This document shows, one piece after another, positions 17,157-24,897 of a stretch of DNA of 59,917 nt. Numbering within the stretch: position 1 is the stretch's first letter; each line of letters opens with the position of its first letter. The DNA lies in contig CAJJIY010000006.1 in NCBI GenBank assembly GCA_905187695.1, positions 1 through 59,917 of the forward strand, written 5' to 3'. A program made the position numbers and the translations under genes. Under the pieces are notes generated by a model, which was not told where the DNA came from, did not search any database, and saw only the letters and a program-made list of their open reading frames with translations. This DNA is from an uncultured Eubacteriales bacterium. GTDB lineage: Bacteria > Bacillota > Clostridia > Oscillospirales > CAG-272.

Positions 17157-17729
17157 ATGGAATGGATACGCATCAGCATGAACAAACTGAAAATCATGCT
17201 CTCGGCAAAAGACGCTCAGCGTTATGCGCTGAGTCCGGAAAGCGCCAATTATGCCGACACCTTGACCCGGCGTGCTTTCCGGCGAATCCTGACCGAAATC
17301 CGGGAGGAAAGCGGATTTGACGCGACGGAAGACAAGGTATACATACAAATGTACCCCTCCAAAGAGGGCGGATGCGAACTGTTTGTGACCAAAATGGGTC
17401 TGCTGTTGGCGGAAGAATGCAAAAAAGAAGCTCCTCCCCCGCGCGAACGCGCGGTAAGCCGGAGCACGCTTTTCGTCTTTGCCAAAATGTCCGCTCTGCT
17501 CTCGGTTTGCCGGCGTCTGGAATCTGCACATTTCTCCGGCAAAAGTCAGCTATGGACCGACGACGGAAATCGTTATTGGCTGTTTCTCACCGAAAAATCA
17601 CCGAAAACTTATGATTTTATCGAAGAATACGGCCGTGCGCTGGAAGCAGATTTCGGCAAATATTATCTTTGTGAACACGGCCGGTTGCTTTGCCGTGAAA
17701 ATGCCGTTTCTCTGTTGGCAGAATGTTAA
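17157..17729 (+). CDS. mecA: MecA-family adaptor protein
   Basis: ClpC/ClpP adaptor that delivers substrates for degradation (ComK in Bacillus). The 190-residue protein has a MecA-like N-terminal domain (RISMNKLKIMLSAKDAQRYAL ... AFRRILTEIREESGFD) and a C-terminal ClpC-binding-like domain (YWLFLTEKSPKTYDFIEEYG). In between is a basic linker with two consecutive prolines. A TATAAT lies at 17124-17129 but no -35 partner is convincing. Its substrate in this organism is unknown. Confidence rests on family pattern, not on a specific catalytic motif. Confidence 0.85.
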   Translation: MEWIRISMNKLKIMLSAKDAQRYALSPESANYADTLTRRAFRRILTEIREESGFDATEDKVYIQMYPSKEGGCELFVTKMGLLLAEECKKEAPPPRERAVSRSTLFVFAKMSALLSVCRRLESAHFSGKSQLWTDDGNRYWLFLTEKSPKTYDFIEEYGRALEADFGKYYLCEHGRLLCRENAVSLLAEC

Positions 17730-17766
17730 AAAAATCCCGTTGGCATTCGCCAACGGGATTTTTTTA
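17728..17766. terminator. Bidirectional intrinsic terminator between mecA and the sugar operon
   Basis: AAATCCCGTTGGC and GCCAACGGGATTT form a long stem with a 4-nt loop and A/T runs on both sides, so it can end both mecA (plus) and the SGNH gene (minus). Confidence 0.9.
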
Positions 17767-18840
17767 ATTCAGTAATGTTTTAAGAGTCGGTTCAATCGCC
17801 AAAGCCATCCGATAAAAGCCAAAGTCATTGGGGTGCGTGCCGTCTACCGTACAGGCATCCCATTCTTCTCCGCAAAGAAGCGTATAGCCATCCACATAGG
17901 CCACATGACGGTCTCCCGCGGCAAGTGCCTCTTCATAAACGCCGCGAACAATCTGTCTGCGGGTCTCATAACCTTCATTCCACGGTGCGCGATCGCCCTT
18001 GAGAAGCGAATCGCCCGCGCTGAGGAAAAGGATCGGAAGCTCCGGACGGGCGGCGCGAACCCGGTGATAAAAATCCGGCAAAGACGCTTTCAGATCGGCA
18101 ACGGAACGGGCGTTGTGATCATAATCGCAAACAAGCACCCGCATATCCAACCCGGCAAGATAATCGGCCATGGCAGGCTCTCCGTGGCAACTGCCGGAAA
18201 AGCCGAGATTGATGTGATCCACACCCAATCGCCGTGACAAAATGGCCGTATAGGCATTCCCGGGGCGGGACGCACAACCGCCCTGCGTAATGGAGGAGCC
18301 GTAATACACCACCGGCCGATCTTTATACGGCACAAAAGATTCAATGTGCGATCCCTTTTTGAGAGCAATATAAAGTTCTTTCACTCCGTCGTAAAGCGGA
18401 AAATTCAATGTGTAATCCGACATTTTGCCATCCGTAAAACGGCCGGCGGAATATCCTTCGGTCATTCCCATCGGCGGCATGAAAGAAAAGAAATAGCGGT
18501 CCTTTCCCTCTACCCGATGATAGCAGTCAAAGCCGGATTGCCCGAGCAGTGTGATGTGGGACATCAGGCGATTGTTTTTCATCACCGCACGAATGGCGAT
18601 ATAAGGCGAATCGGTCCGGAAAGTCACCCGTCCGCCCGCTGTGCAACGGGAAAGGCCCCGGACGCTGGCCGAAACCGCATTTGCGGCTTCGGCCGGCATC
18701 CGGAGATAACACTTTTCCGCTTCATCATAGAATACCCCGTAAAGGGTAAATGGCGCTTTTTTGGCGTCCAGGAAAACAAGATCGGGTTCGGAAAGATCCG
18801 TTTCAACCCGCAGGTTTTCGTCCACTTCGGAGATTTCCAT
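17764..18840 (-). CDS. SGNH/GDSL hydrolase (GxDLY plus GDSL_3-type domain)
   Basis: Probable carbohydrate esterase or deacetylase, 358 residues, no signal peptide, so cytoplasmic. An N-terminal beta domain carries GFDCYHRVEG, resembling the GxDLY domain. The hydrolase domain has the nucleophile block YYGSSITQGG, an SGSCHGE block and the catalytic Asp/His block DGTHPNDFGF. ATG at 18840 is chosen because the 12 codons upstream overlap nagB and AAGGA precedes it. It is the last gene of the five-gene sugar operon. Removal of an acyl group from a sugar intermediate is an inference. Confidence 0.85.
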   Translation of the reverse strand: MEISEVDENLRVETDLSEPDLVFLDAKKAPFTLYGVFYDEAEKCYLRMPAEAANAVSASVRGLSRCTAGGRVTFRTDSPYIAIRAVMKNNRLMSHITLLGQSGFDCYHRVEGKDRYFFSFMPPMGMTEGYSAGRFTDGKMSDYTLNFPLYDGVKELYIALKKGSHIESFVPYKDRPVVYYGSSITQGGCASRPGNAYTAILSRRLGVDHINLGFSGSCHGEPAMADYLAGLDMRVLVCDYDHNARSVADLKASLPDFYHRVRAARPELPILFLSAGDSLLKGDRAPWNEGYETRRQIVRGVYEEALAAGDRHVAYVDGYTLLCGEEWDACTVDGTHPNDFGFYRMALAIEPTLKTLLN

Positions 18841-18841
18841 C

Positions 18842-19573
18842 TCAGTTTTTCCTTTCGGGAGCGGCCGCCTCGTCAAACACCACCGTCACATCAGGGTGCA
18901 TTTGGAGGAAAGTCACGGGGATCATCGAATCCGCCACACCGTTGTAAAGCGCAGTCAGCGCCTCCTTTTTATTGGAGCCGCTTGCCATCAGCACAATTTT
19001 TTTGGCTTTCATAATGGTGCCGATACCCATGGTCATGGCTCTCTTGGGAACTTCCTTTTCGCTTGCAAAAAAGCGGGAGTTATCCTTGATGGTAGAAGGC
19101 TTGAGGGCAGTCACATGCGTATCCACAAACAGGGTATCTGCCGGCTCGTTGAAACCGATGTGTCCGTTGCGGCCAACACCCAGAATCTGCAGATCGGCAT
19201 AGCCCAAGTCGGCAACCAGTTTTTCATAACGGACTGCCTCGGCGTTTAGATCGGCGGCGTTACCATCCGGAAGGAAAGTGTGATCCTTTCTCAGATTGAC
19301 ATGATCAAAAAGATTGACATTCATAAAAGTACGGTAGCTCTGCTCATGCTCCACGGGGAGATTGCAGTATTCGTCCAGATTGACGGTGGTCACATGCGAA
19401 AAATCCACTTTCCCGTCTTTGTAATCACGGCAAAGCTCGGCATACATACCCTCCGGCGTTGAACCGGTCGCAAGACCCAATACGGCATCCGGTTTTTCCG
19501 CAATTGTTTCTTCCAGCAGATTGGCGGCAACTCTGGACATTTCTTCGTAATTTTTGCAACGGATGAATTTCAT
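18842..19573 (-). CDS. nagB: Glucosamine-6-phosphate deaminase NagB
   Basis: Converts glucosamine-6-phosphate to fructose-6-phosphate and ammonia. The 243-residue protein has the substrate loop GLATGSTPEGMYAEL, the catalytic NLDEY with its Asp, and GVGRNGHIGFNEP with the His/Glu relay. It starts 4 nt inside the preceding TIM-barrel gene and ends 1 nt before the SGNH gene. No nagA (GlcNAc-6-P deacetylase) lies in the operon; the SGNH enzyme could in principle serve as a deacylase. Feeding fructose-6-phosphate to the PPi-phosphofructokinase 8 kb away is metabolically consistent. Confidence 0.94.
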   Translation of the reverse strand: MKFIRCKNYEEMSRVAANLLEETIAEKPDAVLGLATGSTPEGMYAELCRDYKDGKVDFSHVTTVNLDEYCNLPVEHEQSYRTFMNVNLFDHVNLRKDHTFLPDGNAADLNAEAVRYEKLVADLGYADLQILGVGRNGHIGFNEPADTLFVDTHVTALKPSTIKDNSRFFASEKEVPKRAMTMGIGTIMKAKKIVLMASGSNKKEALTALYNGVADSMIPVTFLQMHPDVTVVFDEAAAPERKN

Positions 19574-20418
19574 TGATTATCCCTTTTTTCTATTTCTTTC
19601 AAGATTTTTTCAATATAAATCTTCGCTTCTTTGATATCGGCGATCTGCTTTTCACCGGAGATCTCTCTTTCGATGATATAAGGTCCCTCATAACCAAGCG
19701 CTTTCAGTTTCCGGAAAATAAGCGGCAGATCGGCGCGGCCCTCGCCCAACGGTTTCTGCAAACCAAGATTGTTGCCCTCGGTGGGATATTCGCCGTCCTT
19801 GCAATGCGTGTTCCGGACATACTTTCCGAAAACATCCAGCGCATCGGCAGAATTGGCCTTGCCGTAAAGGAGAAGGTTGGCGGTATCAAAGTTGATACCC
19901 AGGTTGTCCAGACCGATCGCTTCAATCGTGCGCAACATGGTGACCGGTGTTTCCTGGCCGGTTTCAAACAGGAAATATTGGCCGCGGCTTTTCATGGTTT
20001 TGCAAAGTGTCCGCAAAGCGGCCACTGTTCCGATAAAATCCGGGATATCCGGATTTTCGGGCAGGAATCCGACATGGGTTATGACATCGCTTACCCCCAT
20101 CCACTGCGCAAAACGGCTTCCCTTCTCCAGTTCGGCCAGACGCGAATCGCGGTAAGCGGGCGGCACCAATCCAAGCGTGGCGGGGCCATAGCGGAAATTC
20201 CACTCCTTCGGACCGCTCCAGCCGGCCCACAACGCGGTGATTACCACGCCGGTCTCATCGGAGATCCGGCGCAGCATCTTTGCATTTTCTTCGGTATAAA
20301 TCCAGGGCTCCCAGCAACAGAGCTGGCAGCAGTTAAAACCCATATCCCGCGCCCGGCGGAATTCTTCTTCCATCTGACGATCCGGGGCAAACCGGATCAA
20401 TACACCGATGCGGTTCAT
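19570..20418 (-). CDS. Xylose isomerase-like TIM-barrel protein (sugar epimerase/isomerase or lyase)
   Basis: The 282-residue protein belongs to the AP endonuclease family 2 / xylose isomerase-like fold. The expected metal-binding Glu-Asp-His-Glu set is visible in FETGQE, NFDTANL, NTHCKDGE and IIEREIS. Family members epimerise or isomerise sugars, and some perform beta-elimination on 3-keto-glycosides. The Trp-rich start (CCWEPWIYTEENA) probably shapes the substrate site. It overlaps nagB by 4 nt and the oxidoreductase by 1 nt. Substrate unknown. Confidence 0.85.
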   Translation of the reverse strand: MNRIGVLIRFAPDRQMEEEFRRARDMGFNCCQLCCWEPWIYTEENAKMLRRISDETGVVITALWAGWSGPKEWNFRYGPATLGLVPPAYRDSRLAELEKGSRFAQWMGVSDVITHVGFLPENPDIPDFIGTVAALRTLCKTMKSRGQYFLFETGQETPVTMLRTIEAIGLDNLGINFDTANLLLYGKANSADALDVFGKYVRNTHCKDGEYPTEGNNLGLQKPLGEGRADLPLIFRKLKALGYEGPYIIEREISGEKQIADIKEAKIYIEKILKEIEKRDNQ

Positions 20419-21437
20419 CAGAGTTTCACCGGTTCGGCATGTTTGTCAGCCGAGGCAATTTCTGCCTTCACAATCCGGACGCTTTCTCTGGCGGAGAACG
20501 GCGGGTCGATCACATTGTCATGCTGGCCAAGCACACATTCGGCCAGGTATCGAGTTTCAGCGCGCAGGGCCGGTTCACGAACAAAGGTAATTTCTTTTGT
20601 TTCGCCGCCGCGCACATAAAGCATCAGTTTACCATTCGCCATTTCAAGCGTTGCTTTCTCAAAATTCACCCGGAAACCGTGCGCAAATACATAAGACAGT
20701 GTCCAGTCGTTATGCGTGAAAATTACCGGCCCGTTTGGATAAATATAGTTTGTGCAGACCGATTCATAGTTGGAACCGGGATGAACAATCGCTGCCGACG
20801 AACTGACACTTTCGGGAATACCGAAAAGATACTGAACCATGTCCACATCGTGAATGTGCTGATCGAAAATCGCGCCGCCGCCCAGCTCTTTATGAAGCAT
20901 CCAGTTCTGATAGGACCAGCTGGGCGTGTCGCCGCCGCGCCAGAACATACCGGCCAGCACTTTGCCGTATTCGCCGGAGTCGATCATCGACTTCAGAATG
21001 ATATATTCATTCCAGAAACGCAGGCACTGACCGACCATGAGAATTTTACCGCATTCCTTGGCGGTCGCAATCATTTTGTCGCATTCATCGGTGTCCAGCG
21101 CCATGGGCTTTTCGCAAAGCACATGAAGGCCGGCCTTCAGGCAGTCCACCGTAATCTCACAGTGAAGATAGGTCGGGACAACCACGCTGACCATGTCCAG
21201 ATGCTCGCGCGCGATCATCTCATGGAAATCGGTATAACAGGGCATGCTGTCAAATCCCATGGTTCCCTGTCCTTCTTTGAGGTTGAAATTGAAGTTTTGC
21301 TTTTCAAACTTTTTGGGGTCAATATCGCACACGGCAACCAGTTCGCAGGGGAAATCCTCCGGCGCACTGAGGAGCACGTTGGCGTGGGCGCGCCCCTGTC
21401 CACCCAATCCGATCAGACCAAGACGAAGCTTTTTCAT
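20418..21437 (-). CDS. Gfo/Idh/MocA-family NAD(P)-dependent oxidoreductase
   Basis: Sugar dehydrogenase-type protein of 339 residues with an N-terminal Rossmann fold (LGLIGLGGQGRAHANVL), the family signature CEKPMALDTDE and the catalytic block GGGAIFDQHIHDVDMV. Members oxidise a sugar hydroxyl, often at C3, or catalyse linked redox steps. Placed between two xylose isomerase-like proteins, it fits a pathway where a keto-sugar intermediate is made and then epimerised or eliminated. No signal peptide. Substrate unknown. Confidence 0.9.
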   Translation of the reverse strand: MKKLRLGLIGLGGQGRAHANVLLSAPEDFPCELVAVCDIDPKKFEKQNFNFNLKEGQGTMGFDSMPCYTDFHEMIAREHLDMVSVVVPTYLHCEITVDCLKAGLHVLCEKPMALDTDECDKMIATAKECGKILMVGQCLRFWNEYIILKSMIDSGEYGKVLAGMFWRGGDTPSWSYQNWMLHKELGGGAIFDQHIHDVDMVQYLFGIPESVSSSAAIVHPGSNYESVCTNYIYPNGPVIFTHNDWTLSYVFAHGFRVNFEKATLEMANGKLMLYVRGGETKEITFVREPALRAETRYLAECVLGQHDNVIDPPFSARESVRIVKAEIASADKHAEPVKL

Positions 21438-21464
21438 TTTTCTTTTCTCCTTTGCTATTTAGCA

Positions 21465-22295
21465 TTACATATTGAAAATACTGTAAATTTCACGGGACAG
21501 AACCGGCGGAAAATCTGCGGGAGCCAACTTGAAAGTACCGACCTCTGCCGTCACCCACCCGTCATAACCGATCCGGCGCAGGGCAGCCATAGTCGCTTTG
21601 AAATCAACATCGCCCGAAAGAAGCGGAACAAAACCGTTGATATTGCCGATGCGGCGGCTGAAATCTTTAATGTGTACTTTGCAGATGCGACTGCCGAGAA
21701 TATCGATCCAATGATCCGGATAACCGTTCACCAGAACATTTCCGATATCAAAATAGGCAGCGGCTCCGGGACCGGCAGCATCCACAAAATTTCTCATCTC
21801 AAGAGGAGACAGCAGAAATTTGTTCCAGACATTTTCAATCCCCAGCGAGATCCCGCGCTCTTTGGCGTAGGGCGCCAGTTCCCGCATGGCGGCCAGTGCC
21901 CGGTCATAGGCCTTGTCGTAAGGAATATTGCCGAAAGGCTCTCCCTCACCGCTCACCACGCCCGGTACAATCAACACCGAATCGCAACCCAGTGCGTGCG
22001 CGATCTCGATCTGTCTGCGGGCGCAGGACATGGCCTTTCCCGCGATTTTTTCATCCGGCGAGGTAAAAGGCAGTTTCCAATAGACGGCGGACGCCACACT
22101 GTAAAGCTCAACACCCTCTTCGGCGGCGGCTTCACGGATAGCGCGCAATCCTTCATTTGTGGTATCCACCGACAGTTCGCCGGTCAGATCCATGGCCAGC
22201 TCCACGCCGTCAAATCCGGCCGCGTGCGCCTGGCGGAATGCCTCCCGCAACGGGGTTCCGGCAGGATAGGCCCAAATGCTGATTCCCTTTTTCAT
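21465..22295 (-). CDS. Sugar phosphate isomerase/epimerase, TIM barrel
   Basis: First gene of the sugar operon, 276 residues. The metal-binding set is in GIENVWNKF, AYFDIGNV, CKVHIKDF and VTAEVG, the pattern of L-ribulose-5-phosphate 3-epimerase and D-psicose 3-epimerase relatives. ATG at 22295 is preceded by AGGAGAG; ten more codons are open upstream but lie in the leader. It is unlike the other TIM-barrel protein of the operon outside the metal motifs, so the two probably catalyse different steps. Confidence 0.88.
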   Translation of the reverse strand: MKKGISIWAYPAGTPLREAFRQAHAAGFDGVELAMDLTGELSVDTTNEGLRAIREAAAEEGVELYSVASAVYWKLPFTSPDEKIAGKAMSCARRQIEIAHALGCDSVLIVPGVVSGEGEPFGNIPYDKAYDRALAAMRELAPYAKERGISLGIENVWNKFLLSPLEMRNFVDAAGPGAAAYFDIGNVLVNGYPDHWIDILGSRICKVHIKDFSRRIGNINGFVPLLSGDVDFKATMAALRRIGYDGWVTAEVGTFKLAPADFPPVLSREIYSIFNM

Positions 22296-22332
22296 GAAAT
22301 CTCTCCTTTTTTTACAAAAATGCATGAACTTC

Positions 22333-22361
22333 TTGACGAATCATCATTGCAGTGTTATTAT
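22333..22361 (+). promoter_or_regulatory. Sigma-A promoter of the araC-type regulator
   Basis: TTGACG (22333-22338), 17-bp spacer, TATTAT (22356-22361). Its -10 overlaps the -10 of the divergent sugar-operon promoter. Confidence 0.75.
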
Positions 22362-22385
22362 ATATGTGTCCGAACAAAAAGTAAA
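22357..22385 (-). promoter_or_regulatory. Sigma-A promoter of the sugar operon
   Basis: On the minus strand TTTACT (22385-22380), 17-bp spacer, perfect TATAAT (22362-22357), with a TGTCCGAA element inside the spacer. The weak -35 fits an activator-assisted promoter. Confidence 0.7.
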
Positions 22386-22420
22386 TGCAATTTTGGACAT
22401 ATAATGTTTGAATTCGGACA
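22367..22420. promoter_or_regulatory. Repeated GGACA elements, candidate AraC-regulator operator
   Basis: TTGGACA at 22393-22399 and TTCGGACA at 22413-22420 are direct repeats about 20 bp (two helical turns) apart. TGTCCGAA at 22367-22374 is the same element inverted. AraC proteins commonly bind two direct half-sites about 21 bp apart. The third copy sits in the spacer of the divergent operon promoter. Confidence 0.6.
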
Positions 22421-22437
22421 TTTTTTGGAGGATTTGC

Positions 22438-23259
22438 ATGGAAACAGAAAATCTTTTCCCGCGACCGGTGCGTCTGCGCAGTATTTATACGGCTTTTGAG
22501 CGGGAACTGAAGCCGGATTACATCTTCCGGGGAGAAAGTCATGATTTTTATGAATTGGTTATGATTCTGTCCGGCACAGTGGGCATCACGGCCGGATCCG
22601 ATTCGTTTCTTTTAAAAGAAGGCACCGCCATTTTGCATACTCCCATGGAATTTCACAGTCTGCGCGCCGCAAACGGCACTTCGCCCACCGTGCTCATCAT
22701 CACCTTTTTTGCGGACGCTCTGCCGGACTATCAAAAACGGATCTTCCTTTTTTCAGAAGAAGAACGCGCACGGGCCAGACGGGCCCTTTCGCTTTTGCGC
22801 AATGCCTGCCGGTGCAATGGCATCCGGACCGTTGAGGTGGAAAAAGGTCGGGAGCGACGCGCACAGGAAGGAATGAACGAGCTGGAAATCCTTTTGCTCC
22901 GTGCCGATGAGGTCAGCGAACCCGAACGGCTTCTGGATGAAACCACCGGCAGCAGTCACTATAAGCGGGCACTCCGTGTACTGGAAGAAAATCTCACTTT
23001 GCCGCTGTCCACCAATGAACTGGCGGCACTCTGCCACATGAGTCCTTCCCTTCTTAAAAAAACCTTCTCTCGTTATGCGGGCGTTGGCGTGATTGAATAT
23101 TTCCGGGCACGAAAAATCGAGGCGGCCATTCCCTTTTTGCGAAATGGGCAAAGCGTAAGCGATACGGCGCTTCGCTTTGGCTTTTCAGATTCGAGTTATT
23201 TTTCTACCGTCTTTCATAAAATCACAGGACACACGCCGGGATATTATCGGAATCACTGA
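22438..23259 (+). CDS. AraC-family transcriptional regulator
   Basis: Ligand-responsive regulator of 273 residues. The N-terminal cupin-like sensor has the family pattern FRGESHDFYELVMILSGTVGI and HTPMEFHSL. The C-terminal double helix-turn-helix includes LPLSTNELAALCHMSPSLLKKTF and the signature SVSDTALRFGFSDSSYFSTV. ATG at 22438 is preceded by TTGGAGGA. It is transcribed away from the sugar operon through a shared 142-bp region with repeated GGACA elements, so it most likely controls that operon and itself. The ligand is unknown. Confidence 0.93.
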   Translation: METENLFPRPVRLRSIYTAFERELKPDYIFRGESHDFYELVMILSGTVGITAGSDSFLLKEGTAILHTPMEFHSLRAANGTSPTVLIITFFADALPDYQKRIFLFSEEERARARRALSLLRNACRCNGIRTVEVEKGRERRAQEGMNELEILLLRADEVSEPERLLDETTGSSHYKRALRVLEENLTLPLSTNELAALCHMSPSLLKKTFSRYAGVGVIEYFRARKIEAAIPFLRNGQSVSDTALRFGFSDSSYFSTVFHKITGHTPGYYRNH

Positions 23260-23278
23260 TAAAAATGCGCCCCTGCTC

Positions 23279-23307
23279 TTGCATTTGCGCCTTGATTTTG
23301 CTATAAT
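23279..23307 (+). promoter_or_regulatory. Sigma-A promoter of the uracil-DNA glycosylase gene
   Basis: TTGCAT (23279-23284), 17-bp spacer, perfect TATAAT (23302-23307), 29 bp before the ATG. Confidence 0.75.
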
Positions 23308-23335
23308 TGTAACTATCTTTGACAGGAGGCCGTCT

Positions 23336-23914
23336 ATGAACCTTGATGAGCTGAAACAGGTGTGTGAAAAATGCACTGCCTGTCCGCTTTCTGCGACCCG
23401 GACTCATGTGGTCTTCGGCGTTGGAAACGAAAATGCCGAACTTCTTTTTGTCGGTGAAGCCCCCGGCGAGCAGGAAGACCTTTCCGGTACGCCGTTTGTC
23501 GGACGCGCCGGACAACTCCTTGACCGTTTTCTTTTTGCCGTGGATATCCCGCGGGAATCGGTCTATATCGCCAACATTTTAAAATGCCGCCCGCCGCACA
23601 ACCGCGACCCGCTCCCGGAAGAAGAAGCCACCTGCATCGGCCATCTGCGCGAGCAGGTGCGCATCATCCGCCCCAAGGTGATTGTCTGTCTGGGGCGCAT
23701 TGCGGCCGCCAAACTCATCAAACCCGATTTCAAGATTACAAAAGAGCACGGGAAATGGGTGAAAAAAGGAGATTTTTATATGACCGCCGTTTATCACCCC
23801 GCTTTTTTGTTGCGTGACCCCCGGAAAAAAGAAGAAATGCTGCGGGATATGCAATCCATCCGAGAAAAGCTCGCCGAACTGAAAGGAACCACATGGACAC
23901 CACCACATTTATAA
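23336..23914 (+). CDS. Type 4 (Fe-S) uracil-DNA glycosylase
   Basis: Excises uracil from DNA. The 192-residue protein has the N-terminal Cys pair CEKCTACPLS, the catalytic block FVGEAPGEQEDLSGTPFVG, then CRPPHNRDPLPEEEATC with the other two cluster Cys, and YHPAFLLRDPRKK near the end. These define family 4 uracil-DNA glycosylases. ATG at 23336 has AGGAGG upstream; the frame is open into the end of the araC region but is not translated there. It overlaps the AEC transporter gene by 22 nt. Confidence 0.94.
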   Translation: MNLDELKQVCEKCTACPLSATRTHVVFGVGNENAELLFVGEAPGEQEDLSGTPFVGRAGQLLDRFLFAVDIPRESVYIANILKCRPPHNRDPLPEEEATCIGHLREQVRIIRPKVIVCLGRIAAAKLIKPDFKITKEHGKWVKKGDFYMTAVYHPAFLLRDPRKKEEMLRDMQSIREKLAELKGTTWTPPHL

Positions 23915-24858
23915 ATCTGCTCTCCATTATCGGCATACTGTTCCTTATCATGGTCACCGGCTATATCTGCCGCCGGATCGGCCTTATAAACGCCGATGCT
24001 TCCAAGCATCTTTCCCGTCTCATTATCTGTCTGTGTCAGCCCATGATGATCGTGGGTGCGCTGGTCAGCAAAGATTTCAGTACCGAATCGCTGAAAAGAG
24101 GTCTGTTTTTCCTGCTCATTGGCCTGCTTTTACATCCGCTCATGGCGGCGTTTGCCTTTCCGTTCGGCCGGATCTTCAAAGACCTCAATGAGCGAAAAGT
24201 CAGTATTTTCGCCCTGATCTTTACCAATTGCGGCTTTATCGGATTGCCGATCCTGGAAACGGTTTTCCCCGGTGACGGCGCCTTCTGCGGCGCATTTTTC
24301 CTCATCGGATTTCATCTGTACATCTGGACGCTGGGCATTGCCATTCTTTCCATCGGGCGCCCGGATATCCGTCTCACCCCCAAAAAAGCGCTCCTTAACT
24401 ACGGCACCGTCCCCTGCCTGATCGGATTTCTGCTTTACCTCCTCAAAGCTGTTTTGCCGGTTCCGGCCATTGTCCCGAATTTCTGCAATTATCTGGGCAA
24501 TCTCTGTATGCCGGTCTCGGTTCTGATTACGGGGTCTTTGCTGGCCACACAGCCTCTTTTGAAGATGTTCAAAAACCCGCGGCTCTATCTTTTCAATTTT
24601 TTCAAGCTGCTGTTATTACCGGTTCTGGTCGCTTTTGTGGCCAAACTCTGTACCCTGGGAATGGCAGACAACACGCGCATCATTCTTTTTTGCACGGTCA
24701 TCGCCGCGCTCCCCAGCGCGTCTACCATCACCATGCTTTCGGATATGTACGATATAGATCCCGGTTATGCCGCGCAGACGGTCGGTTCCTCTTCCCTTTT
24801 GTCTCTTGCCACTCTGCCGCTTTTGTATTTTCTCGGCGATTTCATCGCCAAGTTGTAA
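23893..24858 (+). CDS. AEC-family transporter
   Basis: Membrane carrier of 321 residues with about ten helices, of the auxin efflux carrier/malonate-transporter superfamily. It begins FINLLSIIGILFLIMVTGYICRR and has the family segments LSRLIICLCQPMMI, NCGFIGLPIL and NFCNYLGNLCMPVSVLITG. Substrates in bacteria are often organic acids, but nothing here specifies one. It starts inside the end of the uracil-DNA glycosylase gene, so the two are co-translated though functionally unrelated. Confidence 0.87.
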   Translation: MDTTTFINLLSIIGILFLIMVTGYICRRIGLINADASKHLSRLIICLCQPMMIVGALVSKDFSTESLKRGLFFLLIGLLLHPLMAAFAFPFGRIFKDLNERKVSIFALIFTNCGFIGLPILETVFPGDGAFCGAFFLIGFHLYIWTLGIAILSIGRPDIRLTPKKALLNYGTVPCLIGFLLYLLKAVLPVPAIVPNFCNYLGNLCMPVSVLITGSLLATQPLLKMFKNPRLYLFNFFKLLLLPVLVAFVAKLCTLGMADNTRIILFCTVIAALPSASTITMLSDMYDIDPGYAAQTVGSSSLLSLATLPLLYFLGDFIAKL

Positions 24859-24866
24859 ACTCCCCA

Positions 24867-24897
24867 AAAAGGTCCTGACCTGCGGTCAGGACCTTTT
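24867..24897. terminator. Bidirectional terminator between the AEC transporter and the GerA-type gene
   Basis: AAAAGGTCCTGACC and GGTCAGGACCTTTT pair perfectly over 14 bp with a 3-nt loop. The last codons and stop of the convergent GerA-type gene (24886-24888) lie inside the stem. Confidence 0.9.

Noticed and set aside
20439..22499. 686-codon plus-strand frame across the Gfo/Idh and TIM-barrel genes
   Set aside because: Antisense shadow of three motif-bearing genes; His/Arg/Phe-rich with no family pattern and no ribosome-binding site.
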